Shown one piece after another: positions 28,779 through 38,506 of a stretch of DNA of 64,000 nucleotides. The position numbers and the translations under genes are program-made. How positions within the stretch are numbered: position 1 is the stretch's first letter; every line of letters starts with the position of its first letter. The notes beneath the pieces are model-generated. The model was not told where the DNA came from and did no database searches. It saw only the letters and a list, made by a program, of their open reading frames with translations. This DNA is from DASYAN01 sp963727755 (GTDB lineage: Bacteria; Chloroflexota; Ktedonobacteria; Ktedonobacterales; Ktedonobacteraceae): contig CAVSHN010000009.1 in the NCBI GenBank assembly GCA_963727755.1, positions 620,001 to 684,000 of the forward strand. Reading direction: 5' to 3'.

Positions 28779-31700
28779 GTGAACCCTTGTGTTATGAGAG
28801 AAAAAGAGAAGAGAAATCCAAGCTTCGATGATCTTGTCGTTGTAGGTTCATCAGCGGGAGGTATAGAGGCACTGTCGATCCTAGTAGGAACCTTGCCCAA
28901 AGATTTTCCTGCTCCAGTTGTACTAGCTCAGCATCTTGATCCGACACGTCCGAGTAATTTAGACCAGATTCTCCAGAAGCGGACGACTTTGCCAGTTGAG
29001 GTCGTAACCACAAGCACAGCTTTGCAAGCGGGACATATTTATGTTGTACCAGCTAATCACCATGTGAGAATACACAATCATTGTGTTGAGGTACAAGAGG
29101 ATGCTTTGCAACGCCCCCGGCCCTCAGTCGATATGTTACTATCAACAGCAGCGGAGGCCTATGGGGAACATCTCACAGCGGTCATTCTAACCGGGTCAGG
29201 GTCAGATGGAGCTTTAGGCGCGCTTAGCGTGAAGAATGCGGGTGGTGTTATTATTATACAAAATCCCCAAACTGCTCACTATCCATCTATGCCGCGATCA
29301 TTGCCACCAACAATAATCGATTACGAACTCGACTTGGAACAGATAGGCCCATTGCTCTATGAATTGCTCACAAAAACCAATACGCCACCGACAGAAGAGA
29401 GAACAGAAGATATTTTGCAGAGTGATCCTAGAGCAGGTGAGTCGCCAAGCGAGTATTGATTTCCGCCCTTACAAGAAATCGACAATTCTGAGGCGTATAG
29501 GCAGGCGTATGGTAGTAACGCACAACCAAACCATGCGAGACTATAGCCAGTATTTAAAAAGGTATCCAGAAGAAGTAAGGGAACTGGTCAAAGCATTTTT
29601 GATCAATGTCACACAGTTTTTTCGCGACATCGATGCATTTGAATACTTCAAAAATGACATTTTGCCAAAACTGATCGCCCACGCGCGTGAACGCGACCAT
29701 GTACTGCGCTTCTGGACGGCAGGTTGCGCCACTGGGGAAGAGCCTTATTCGTTAGCTATGTTACTGGCAAATCTTCTGGGGGCGGAACTGCCTTAGTGGA
29801 GCATCAAAATCTTTGCTACAGATCTAGATGAAGCTGCTATTAATTTCGCACGGCGGGGTATCTACTCTGAGGCTCTCCTGAAGGGTGTTCCTAGCGACTA
29901 CCGAGACCGTTTCTTTGAATACATTGACCATGACTATCGCATCTCCAAAACATTGCGCCAGATGGTCATTTTTGGGCAGCAGGACTTAAGTCGGAGTGCT
30001 CCTTTCCCGCACATTGACCTCGTGCTTTGTCGCAACGTGCTCATTTATTTCACACCAGAATTGCAAGACACCGTCTTGAATCAATTTGCTTTTTCGTTGT
30101 ATCCCAATGGGTATCTATTTCTAGGGAAAGCTGAAACGGTACGGCCTATCCAAGCCCTTTATGAGGTGGTCAACAAACAGTGGAAAGTCTATCGATGTGT
30201 TGGAAATGCTCTTCCTCTGGGGCGCCGACAGCATTTCACAGATAGCAATACGCCTCATCTAGCAGGACCTCACACGAAACGTTACAACAAAAGTATGAGC
30301 AAACCAGACGCAGAGCAGGAGCCATCAACATCCTCTCTTGAAATCAGTCAACTGCGGCGTTTTAATGAAGTGATCATGCGCTTTCTACCTGTTGGTGTGG
30401 TAGTAATTGATCGCACGTATCGCATAGTGACGGCCAATGGGATGGCACGGCGACTCTTGGGATTGCGAGAAGTAGGAGTCGACCAAGATTTTTTGCATGC
30501 CGTTCATGGTGTTCCCTATCATCAGACGCGTACAGCTATCGATACTGTCTTTCGCGAACGTGACCCAATCTATCTACCAGAAATTGAGCTTGAATCAATA
30601 ACGGGGGGCAATGGGCATTATGTAAGCATGTCTCTAGGGTTAGTGCAGATTGACACAGAGCTACCACAACTAGCAATCGTCAGTGTTACTGATGTGACTC
30701 AACAAGTGCAGGCACGACGGCAATTGGAAATGATGCAGGCGGAACAAGCACAATTGATGAAAGAGATGGGTACTACTAACAAGCGCCTGACTGAAGTAAA
30801 TAAGGAATTGACGGACACAAATGAAGGATTACAAGTTGCCAATGAAGAATTATTATTAACGCATGAAGAGTTACAAGCTAGCATTGAAGAGTTTGAGACG
30901 ACAAATGAAGAGTTACAGGCTACTAACGAAGAGCTAGAGACAAACAATGAAGAGTTACAGGCTACCAACGAAGAGCTAGAGACAATCAATGAGGAATTGC
31001 GTGCACGCACCAGCGAGTTACAGGAAATGACTACAGTGCTCGAAAACGAACGTAGTCGACTAGCAGAGATGGTTGAGTTGGCACCATTCTATATCTTGGT
31101 ATTGCGAGGACCAGACTTGATCATAGAGGCATATAACTCACGCTACGCATCCTTGATAGAAAACCGACCAGTCCAAGGACGGCCCTTGAATGAGGTGATT
31201 GATCTTCTCTGGGGAGCTAGAATGGAGGTTGTACATCTGGCGAGAGAAGCCTACCGTACAGACACAATACAAAGCACACACAGAGGACCGACTTATTTCC
31301 CGGGGCAGGTTTTGAGTGGAGAACATATTGAATCTTATTTCATATATACGGCAATGCCGTCACATAGTACTAATGGCAAGGTAGAAGGGGTGGTAATTTA
31401 TGCTGCTGATGAGACAGATCACTACCTTCAAGAGGCCAAGCAGGAAATCGAACGGCTAAAACTGATTTTTAACAACTTGCCAACGGTAGCACTGGCTTTA
31501 TATGACGCGCAGACAGGCAAATTGATTATAGGCAGTGCACGCTATCTTGAGATTGTGGCCTTGGCACATCATCTAGAGCAGGATCAACTGATCGGTCGTG
31601 ACTGGCAGGAGCTGAGTTTGATCCCATCCAAAGAGGAAGCTATTGATCTCTGGCAGATGGCACTACAGAACCAAACAGCGGCTCATATTGCTCAATTGCT

Positions 31701-32613
31701 ATATGAGCATGGAGACAAACCAAAGATCATTTGGGATTATAGGCTCACACTTATGCCAGATACTCAGGAGCTAGGGCTGGTTCGTTTTGTGCTTGTTTCG
31801 GCAATTGATATAACAGAGCAGATGGAGGTTAAAAAAGAACTAGAAGCGTTGAGCCATCTTCAAGATGAATTTCTGTCATTAACATCACATGAGTTGCGTA
31901 GTCCCTTGACAGCTATTCAGAGTGGTGCACAACTCTTGCAGAGAAACATCAACAGGCAGAAAAATGTATTGGTGGTCAATACGGAACAAGAGCAACGCGT
32001 TGACTGGGAAGTCTCCATACTTGACACCATCACTCGTCAGACAATGCGGATGAGCAAGCTCATCAGTGAGATGGTGGATCTGGCCCGTATGCGTGGACAG
32101 GTGTTTGAGTTACATAAGAAAGATCACGTAAATATAGTTGACCTAGCCCAATGTGTCGTTGCACAATATGCAAACAGCATACAAAAGATCAATATAGTTT
32201 TAAAGAGCAAGGAAGAGGCTATCCTTGGTACGTGGGATGAGGACCGGATCGAGCAAGTGCTCAATAATTTGATTACAAACGCTCTCAAGTACTCGCCAGA
32301 AGGTAAACCGATTGTGGTAGAAGTAGAGCAACATAGCCAGAATTCCAAGCATGAGGTGATTGTTTCTGTTCAGGATCAAGGGCTAGGTATTGCTGAGGAA
32401 AATCAAGCACATATCTTCGATCGCTTCTATCGTGTGAATAAGGCCGAGTATAAGGCGCTACAGGGTCTAGGATTGGGTCTCTATATCTCGCACGAAATTG
32501 TCACGCAGCATGGTGGACATATGTGGGTCAACAGTAGCCTGGGACAGGGTAGCACATTCTATTTTAGTCTGCCGTTAGACGAGTCTCCAAACGACGAGAT
32601 ACCAGGACAATAG
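28779..32613 (+). CDS. CheB-CheR-PAS-histidine kinase fusion, one frameshift and one internal TAG
   Basis: Large multidomain sensor, about 1278 residues. It begins with CheB methylesterase (VVVGSSAGGIEAL, LAQHLDPTRPS, LTGSGSDGALGAL). After a frame change near 29421 comes CheR methyltransferase (SIDFRPYKKSTILRRIGRRM, FWTAGCATGEEPYSLAM, IFATDLDEAAI, LVLCRNVLIYF). An in-frame TAG at 29794 lies inside the CheR SAM-binding part. A PAS domain follows, then the coiled coil of TNEELQATNEELE repeats (30740-31060) typical of this architecture, two more PAS-like domains, HisKA (SLTSHELRSPLTAIQSG) and HATPase (NNLITNALKYSPEG, GLGLGLYISHEIV). Coupling of receptor methylation enzymes to a kinase is known as a family architecture. 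Its output partner is not adjacent. The start could be GTG 28779 or ATG 28794. Confidence 0.88.
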
Positions 32614-32644
32614 TTCATGCCATTTCTTCAGGCCCCTCTCATGT

Positions 32645-34381
32645 TTGAAGCCACTGAGATCGATAGTGGAAAGAGAAATGGTCAAAAGAGAAATGGCGTT
32701 GTCAAAAGAAGATACAGGGGCACTGCAACGAAGTCGTATCGGCAGAGCGACACTACTTCTCACTGGCGCTTTTATTGCTAGCCGTGTGCTGGGTCTGCTA
32801 CGAACCTCCCTGTTTGCCTTTGTCTTTGGAACCAGCAGTACCTCTGATGCCTACTTGCAGGCATTTCTTATTCCTGACCTCATCTTCAATATTGTCGCTG
32901 GTGGCGCTCTAATGTCAGCATTTATCCCTGTCTTTACTAATTACATGACAGGTAAAAATGATGAAAGAACGGCTTGGCACATTACCAGCAGTGCTCTCAA
33001 TCTGGCTATTGCAGCAGTGGGTGGTTTTGCCTTTTTTGCTGTTGCTCTAGCACCTGCTCTTGTTCCACTCTACAACCCAGGCTTGCATGACCCTGCTGAA
33101 CTTAATCTGATCGCTTCGCTAACCAGGATTATGCTACTGCAATCGATTGCCTTGGGAGCAGGTGTGGTCGTGACCGCTGTGCTGAATGCAAAGCAAGATT
33201 TCCGTTTGCCTGCCATTGGGACGGTCTTATATAACGTTGGCTTGATTGCTGGATTGTTGCCAGGTGTGGCATTTATGCTCAGCGGTCAGCGTAATGACCA
33301 GTTTGCCATTTATGCAGCAACATGGGGGGTTGTATTGGGAGCTATTCTCCAAATTGGCATCCAGATTCCAGGATTGCGCAAGGTCGGTATGCATTACTCT
33401 TTTACCTTTGACTGGCATCATCCAGGTGTATTACAAATTGCTCGTCAGATGGTTCCTCGCGTTATCAATGCTGCCATGCTCTACATCTCGATCTTTGTAG
33501 ATCGAGGCCTGATCCAACTGATGCTGTTTATCATAGGATCAGCCAGTGTTGCTGGACTCATCACACAGTACTATCAAGCATTTCAACTCGTCTTGTTACC
33601 ATTAGGCATCTTTGGCATGGCGATGTCAACTGCTGCCTTCCCCACCTTGGCCGAAAATGTTGCCATAGGACGTATGGATCGTGTGCGTGGTACAATTCTA
33701 GAGACGTTACGCACTATTCTTTTCTTGTCAATCCCTTCGAGCATTGGCTTGATGGTACTTGGTTTTCCTATTATCCAGGTCTTACTTGAGCATGGTCACT
33801 ATACTCTGCAAGAGGCTCAATCGACAGCGGTGCCGCTGGCCTTTTTTGCGTTTGGTCTAACAGGGCTAGCCGCTGTTGAAATCTTGACGCGTGCATTTTA
33901 TGCATTATGTGACAGCTTAACACCTGTAATAGTGAGTGTGAGCCAATTTGGTATCAAGATCGTACTGAGCTTGATATTGATTAAAGCTGCCGTTTGGGGC
34001 AGCCAATGGGGACTTGGAGGGCTTGCTTTATCCACATCGATAGCGGGGCTGCTTGAAGCCACTGCATTATGCTGGCTCCTGCACCGCCGTCTTGGAGACT
34101 TGCAACTGCGCGTAATCGGCAAGTTTATCATTCGTGTCTTAGTTACGAGTTTGGTAATGGCTATCTGTCTAATCATTGTACGTACTATCCTGGATCTGAT
34201 CCTAGTTACGACAACTCAGGCAACATTACCATTTGGTGGCACGATACTTGCTACTATCAAGCTACTGATAGAGCTATTTATAGGCGTCTTTGTCTATGTA
34301 CGCGTAGCACGCTTCCTCAACTTTGAGGAACTGGCTCCGCTCAAGCGCGTCCTTGATCGTCTAAAATTATCTTGGATTTAG
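32645..34381 (+). CDS. murJ: Lipid II flippase MurJ (MviN)
   Basis: MOP-superfamily flippase that moves lipid II across the membrane for peptidoglycan synthesis. The 578-residue frame is intact with about 14 hydrophobic segments. Family-typical stretches are GAFIASRVLGLLRTSLFAFV, FGTSSTSDAYLQAFLIPDL and FNIVAGGALMSAFIPVFTNY near the start, and YYQAFQLVLLPLGIFGMAMS in the middle. The hydrophilic N-terminus before residue 30 may be over-extended, since several ATG codons are available. It lies downstream of the CheB-CheR kinase and 11 bases before the homoserine dehydrogenase start. Confidence 0.93.
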   Translation: MKPLRSIVEREMVKREMALSKEDTGALQRSRIGRATLLLTGAFIASRVLGLLRTSLFAFVFGTSSTSDAYLQAFLIPDLIFNIVAGGALMSAFIPVFTNYMTGKNDERTAWHITSSALNLAIAAVGGFAFFAVALAPALVPLYNPGLHDPAELNLIASLTRIMLLQSIALGAGVVVTAVLNAKQDFRLPAIGTVLYNVGLIAGLLPGVAFMLSGQRNDQFAIYAATWGVVLGAILQIGIQIPGLRKVGMHYSFTFDWHHPGVLQIARQMVPRVINAAMLYISIFVDRGLIQLMLFIIGSASVAGLITQYYQAFQLVLLPLGIFGMAMSTAAFPTLAENVAIGRMDRVRGTILETLRTILFLSIPSSIGLMVLGFPIIQVLLEHGHYTLQEAQSTAVPLAFFAFGLTGLAAVEILTRAFYALCDSLTPVIVSVSQFGIKIVLSLILIKAAVWGSQWGLGGLALSTSIAGLLEATALCWLLHRRLGDLQLRVIGKFIIRVLVTSLVMAICLIIVRTILDLILVTTTQATLPFGGTILATIKLLIELFIGVFVYVRVARFLNFEELAPLKRVLDRLKLSWI

Positions 34382-34392
34382 AGGGATTTAGA

Positions 34393-35436
34393 GTGAAACA
34401 GATACGTCTTTCCATTATTGGTTTTGGGGTTGTTGGTCAAGGCTTGGCAGAATTGCTAGCCACCAAGAAAGATATCTTACAACACGATTTCGATCTTGAG
34501 GTAACTTTGGTAAGTGTTGCGAATGCGCGTCATGGTTTTATTTATTGCGAGGAGGGGTTAGATATTCCCACTTTGCTAAGTTTAGCAGCAGAGCGGCAGC
34601 CACTTACAAACCATCCTAGTGTAAAACATTGGGCAAATCCCCTCGAAGGGCTGCGTGCAACTGGTGGTGATGTCTTAGCAGAAGCGACTGGCACGAACTT
34701 GCACGACGCCGAGCCCGGGATCAGTCATATTCGGACAGCACTGACACAGGGGATGCATGTGATCACAGCCAATAAAGGTCCAGCTGCTTTGGCGGCGCAA
34801 GAACTCTTTGCTCTAGCACGCCAGCATCAGGTACAGTTGCGCATAGAGTCGACCGTCATGGCTGGCACTCCTGTGATCAGCACTGTGCGCGAGGGTATGG
34901 CTGGTGCAAACGTACGTGCTATTCGCAGCATCCTCAACGGCACGACTAACTATATTTTGAGCGCGATGGCTAGTGGACGTGACTATGCTGACGTACTAGC
35001 GGAAGCTCAGGCACAAGGCTATGCAGAAGCTGACCCGACCGCTGATGTTGAAGGCTATGATGCCGTCGCTAAAACCCTGATTCTAGCAGCGCTTGTCTTT
35101 GGTCAGACCCTCAAACCTGAACAGGTAATACGTCGAGGCATTACAGATATCACGAAAGAACAGATCCAACAAGCATCTCAAGAGGGCAAGCGTATCAAGC
35201 TGATTGCATCCTTACAAACAGTTCCTGCTAACGGAGCTAGCACATTGGAAGCACGCGTAGAGCCTACAAGTCTTCCATTGGATGATGCACTTGCACGGGT
35301 AGATGGAGTGATGAATGCGATTACTTTTCAGACCGACACGCTATCTGAGGTGACTGTGATTGGACCGGGGGCAGGCAGATTGCAGACGGGGCAGGGATTG
35401 CTGTCAGATTTGATCGCTGTGGGTCGTTTTCTCTAA
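34393..35436 (+). CDS. hom: Homoserine dehydrogenase
   Basis: NAD(P)-dependent reduction of aspartate semialdehyde to homoserine, for threonine and methionine synthesis. Motifs are IIGFGVVGQGLAELL at the N-terminus, ITANKGPAA, IESTVMAGTPVISTVREG, LNGTTNYILSAM and ADPTADVEGYDAVAKTLILA. The 347 residues end without an ACT domain, so the feedback regulation known from longer forms is probably absent. I chose the GTG at 34393 because of GAGGGA at a good distance; an ATG at 34372 would overlap the murJ end and add seven residues. The stop codon overlaps that of the convergent pseudokinase-FHA gene by 4 bases. Confidence 0.93.
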   Translation: MKQIRLSIIGFGVVGQGLAELLATKKDILQHDFDLEVTLVSVANARHGFIYCEEGLDIPTLLSLAAERQPLTNHPSVKHWANPLEGLRATGGDVLAEATGTNLHDAEPGISHIRTALTQGMHVITANKGPAALAAQELFALARQHQVQLRIESTVMAGTPVISTVREGMAGANVRAIRSILNGTTNYILSAMASGRDYADVLAEAQAQGYAEADPTADVEGYDAVAKTLILAALVFGQTLKPEQVIRRGITDITKEQIQQASQEGKRIKLIASLQTVPANGASTLEARVEPTSLPLDDALARVDGVMNAITFQTDTLSEVTVIGPGAGRLQTGQGLLSDLIAVGRFL

Positions 35437-36812
35437 CTTTTTTTGATCGTAGGCATCTTTCCCATCCCTGGTACTTCAAATCTCATAGGCACACTACCGA
35501 ATTGAACGCAATCACCATGCTGTAACAGCTCAGCCTTTAAAGGGGTCAGAATTGATCTACCAAGCCGTGTCTTGTTCCGACTATTAAGATCTTCAATGTA
35601 GAAAAATGTCTCCTCAAAACGAATGCGGGCATGCAGTCTTGAGACAGTCATGGTAGGATCTAACGTAGACAAATCAATATCGGGATGGACACCACGCTTG
35701 GGGTCCAAACGTCCAATAACCGCGTCCTTTTGCATGATAGCAAAACGTTGTGGTTGGTCTTCATTGACTTCATAACACAGATAAGCATACACACCTTCTT
35801 CAGTAGGCACATTAGGAATGGGCTTCTCTGTCGCAGCTAGTGGGATGCCTGAAGAACGCTCTATCTGTGTTGCAAGTTTTGTAACCTCTTCCTGTAGTGG
35901 TCTCTCTGAGGTCAAACTTATGCTTGGTTGTGAATCCATGAGAGTCTCGTCCTGTTCCTTTTCACGTAGGGACGAGGCAACGTCATTTAGTGCATTGATC
36001 AATAGCATAGCATTAGCAAAACGTTTGGCTGGGTCCTTTTGCAGAGCATGTTCTACCAGATTCTGGAGAATATTAGGAGTTTTGTGCTGGTATTGGCTTA
36101 TAGGGGGAACTGGACTAGTGCTCTGCATCATGGCTGTTTCTGCTGGTGTATCCCCAACGAATGGCTGACGGCCAGTGATCAGCGTAAATAAGAGTAACCC
36201 TGCCTGATAGATATCGCTCCAGGGACCGATTTGCCTGCCATAAAGATATTCAGGAGGTGCGTAGCGTGGATCAAGGTATCCGATATCGTCATTGCGTTGA
36301 CTGCTGACATACCCAAGCATTAGCAACAGTGAGCGTAGCCCGATATCGTCTATTTGTACATGGTCAGTCATATCGACAGTCTTAACTGTGATGAGTTGCG
36401 GGCGGAGATCCAAACCTGCAATACCTTGCTCGTGAAGTGTCTGTAGTCCTATAGCTAGTTGACGAGTCAGATCAATGGCGCGAGCGATATCGATCGTATC
36501 ATGATCAAAGAGATGTTGTAAGGTTACTCCGCGTGGAGGATCAGTAGCAATAAAAATATGGTTATCATCAATACCCCAGTCATAGACACGAATGACGTGG
36601 GCAGAACGTATCTGCCGCCGTTTGTCAAGAACTGGCTGAAGCTGTTGCACTACCTGCAGCTGTCTGGGAGACGGCAGTTCTATGACGTAGAGCCCTACCA
36701 CATCATTAGTATTATGGTTATAGGCGGTATACACCCTCAGTACACCGCCTGCACTAATAACTGCCCCTATACGATAGACTCCACCGATTACTCGAGCATC
36801 ACGTTGTGACAT
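35433..36812 (-). CDS. Pseudokinase-FHA domain protein
   Basis: 459 residues. Residues 10-280 have the Hanks kinase fold (IRSAHVIRVYDWGIDDNHIF, LARQL-like helices, YAPPEYLYGRQIGPWSDIYQ, GLLLFTLITGRQPF, DPAKRFANAM). Key residues are altered: the VAIK lysine segment is VGLYVIEL, HRDLKPEN is GLDLRPQL and DFG is DDIG, so phosphotransfer is doubtful. After an acidic linker, residues 365-450 form an FHA phosphothreonine-binding domain (VIGRLDPKRG, MTVSRLHARI, YIEDLNSRNKTRL). No membrane helix is present. It lies 13 bases downstream of an LCP gene in the same direction, suggesting a regulatory adaptor for wall-polymer attachment (inference). Confidence 0.87.
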   Translation of the reverse strand: MSQRDARVIGGVYRIGAVISAGGVLRVYTAYNHNTNDVVGLYVIELPSPRQLQVVQQLQPVLDKRRQIRSAHVIRVYDWGIDDNHIFIATDPPRGVTLQHLFDHDTIDIARAIDLTRQLAIGLQTLHEQGIAGLDLRPQLITVKTVDMTDHVQIDDIGLRSLLLMLGYVSSQRNDDIGYLDPRYAPPEYLYGRQIGPWSDIYQAGLLLFTLITGRQPFVGDTPAETAMMQSTSPVPPISQYQHKTPNILQNLVEHALQKDPAKRFANAMLLINALNDVASSLREKEQDETLMDSQPSISLTSERPLQEEVTKLATQIERSSGIPLAATEKPIPNVPTEEGVYAYLCYEVNEDQPQRFAIMQKDAVIGRLDPKRGVHPDIDLSTLDPTMTVSRLHARIRFEETFFYIEDLNSRNKTRLGRSILTPLKAELLQHGDCVQFGSVPMRFEVPGMGKMPTIKKS

Positions 36813-36825
36813 ATATTACTCCCTC

Positions 36826-38085
36826 TCACGTATACAGGTGCTGCTGTATATATGTAGGAATAGCATTCCAATCCCCATTTGCTGCAGTAAGAGTGTACTG
36901 CCCATCATCAGATTCACCATCTTCAAGCACATTTTGATTGCTTAAACCAATGTGAGCTGCTTTTGGATCATTAAGATCCACTTTTAATGCAAATGCAGAT
37001 AAATCTGCAAAGGACATATTTGTGTGGATTGTTTGTTGTAAGGCATCCATCGCAGCATAGAGATGAGGCCAAGTTGAAATCTGTTTGACTTTTGCTAACA
37101 CTGCTTTGATAATAATCTGTTGTCGTGCAGAACGTCCGAAATCGGTCAATTCCGCCAAATTCTCAGATGTACCTTGTCCACACACATTCATTGGCTCACG
37201 TGCACGAGCATACTCGATAGCTGTATTACCGTCCATATGCTGCATTCCTTGATTGAATTGGATGGTAATCCAACTCGGATCTACGCTTGCATCATCATTC
37301 TTCGGGTAGCAGGCATTAAACGAGTCGGGAACGTTCACATCGATACCTCCAATAGTATCAATCACCTTCTTAAACCCTGTAAAGTCAATCGTTAGCCAAT
37401 GGTCCACTTGCATTCCCGTGATATACGAAATCTTTTGATCTGCTGCTTGTCCCCCCGATTGAGGATCGGCGTTATTATTGGAAGCCAACTCGTAGACTGA
37501 ATTGATTTTGGTATAGTTTCCTGAATTTGGAGGATACTGGATCCAGAGATCTCGAGGGACAGAGATAAGCGATGTATGATGACTCTGGGGAAGCACGCTA
37601 ATTATAAGCATTGAGTCAGTCAGGTAAGCTCCATCGTGTGTACCACCGCCGTAACCCATTACCAAGATGTTCGTACGATCGCTGGTCGTCATATATCCAG
37701 TCTCTGTGCTAAGTGGAGATTGGGTAGAGATAGCGGAACCGAATGCCAGCGCTTTTGAGACCGTAGTGCAGACCAGTATTACAAAGATGGCTAAGACGGC
37801 AATAGTACCAAGGCATCCGAACGTGCAACCCTTACGACGACGTTTAGGTTTTGACCATGGTTCATCGGGGTAGACAGTAGTTGCAGGTCTCTGCGACCTT
37901 GGCTGATTGTAATCTCCTTGCTGGTCTGGTTGATTATATGCCCGCCGCTGTCCGTTTTGTTTATGGTATTCCGGCTGTACTGGTATCGTAGGCTCATTAT
38001 GCGACGGACTTTGGGGTTGATATTGATATGGCTGACGCCGAGGTGGTTGATTCGGATCGACATAACCATTTGGCATTGTTCTCAT
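36826..38085 (-). CDS. LytR-CpsA-Psr (LCP) family wall-polymer ligase
   Basis: Membrane-anchored phosphotransferase that attaches anionic or glycan polymers to peptidoglycan in Gram-positive-type envelopes. The N-terminal 90 residues are cytoplasmic and Pro/Gln/Arg rich. One membrane helix (about 90-112) follows a basic RRRKG stretch. The extracellular LCP domain shows ILVMGYGGG, DSMLIISVLPQ, SLISVPRDLWI, KINSVYELA, VDHWLTIDFTGF, IGGIDVNVP, EYARAREP and GRSARQQIIIKA, including the arginines and aspartates that bind polyprenyl pyrophosphate. The total of 419 residues is normal. It is the first gene of a pair with the pseudokinase-FHA gene. Confidence 0.92.
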   Translation of the reverse strand: MRTMPNGYVDPNQPPRRQPYQYQPQSPSHNEPTIPVQPEYHKQNGQRRAYNQPDQQGDYNQPRSQRPATTVYPDEPWSKPKRRRKGCTFGCLGTIAVLAIFVILVCTTVSKALAFGSAISTQSPLSTETGYMTTSDRTNILVMGYGGGTHDGAYLTDSMLIISVLPQSHHTSLISVPRDLWIQYPPNSGNYTKINSVYELASNNNADPQSGGQAADQKISYITGMQVDHWLTIDFTGFKKVIDTIGGIDVNVPDSFNACYPKNDDASVDPSWITIQFNQGMQHMDGNTAIEYARAREPMNVCGQGTSENLAELTDFGRSARQQIIIKAVLAKVKQISTWPHLYAAMDALQQTIHTNMSFADLSAFALKVDLNDPKAAHIGLSNQNVLEDGESDDGQYTLTAANGDWNAIPTYIQQHLYT

Positions 38086-38506
38086 CCTTTTCTATATAGG
38101 GCGCACTTAGCAATATATTCGATCGCTGAAGATTGCTCTTCGTCCCCGCTCTCTGTCCAATTTCTCTATACTACAAGATAACCACAAACACAACATTCTT
38201 CAACTAAAGACGAAGGAGACTAGCAGAAGTTTCTCACTAGGCAGTGAAATATCTCACACTATAGCTCAATATTGCTACCAATCTGGAATCTACGAACAGG
38301 CTTATGGTCATGGTTACTCACAAGCTCCTGGCTTATGAACTTTAAATTTCAAGGAGGGTATATACGATGCCCGTCTAATACCCTATTAACTTCTTAACGT
38401 TCATAAGCCAGGGGTTTTACGCCGCGAATTGATAAAATAGCCACCACTTGTTCCTGACCCAACGTGTGCCTCCAGGTAAGATAGTAGACAGATGCCTACT
38501 TTAGCA
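38086..38506. other. Intergenic region with a large inverted repeat
   Basis: 420 bases between the LCP gene and the aminopeptidase gene, both on the minus strand. The notable content is the 14-bp inverted repeat at 38327-38412. Otherwise it is AT-rich sequence without recognisable genes. Confidence 0.5.
38327..38412. repeat. Perfect 14-bp inverted repeat enclosing a nested hairpin
   Basis: CCTGGCTTATGAAC (38327-38340) and GTTCATAAGCCAGG (38399-38412) flank 58 bases. Inside is a second perfect pair, AGGGTAT / ATACCCT. On the plus strand the loop also has AAGGAGGG followed by ATG CCC GTC TAA, a three-codon ORF with a good ribosome-binding site. It could be a small mobile or RNA element; I do not recognise it. 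Confidence 0.6.

Noticed and set aside
21522..29796. Genome-wide amber recoding
   Set aside because: TAG ends several intact genes here at the expected position (for example tyrA and the pseudokinase-FHA gene), so two internal TAGs are more likely errors or isolated mutations.
30699..31010. Minus-strand Ser/Asn-rich ORF
   Set aside because: Shadow of the TNEELQATNEELE coiled-coil repeat of the CheB-CheR kinase.
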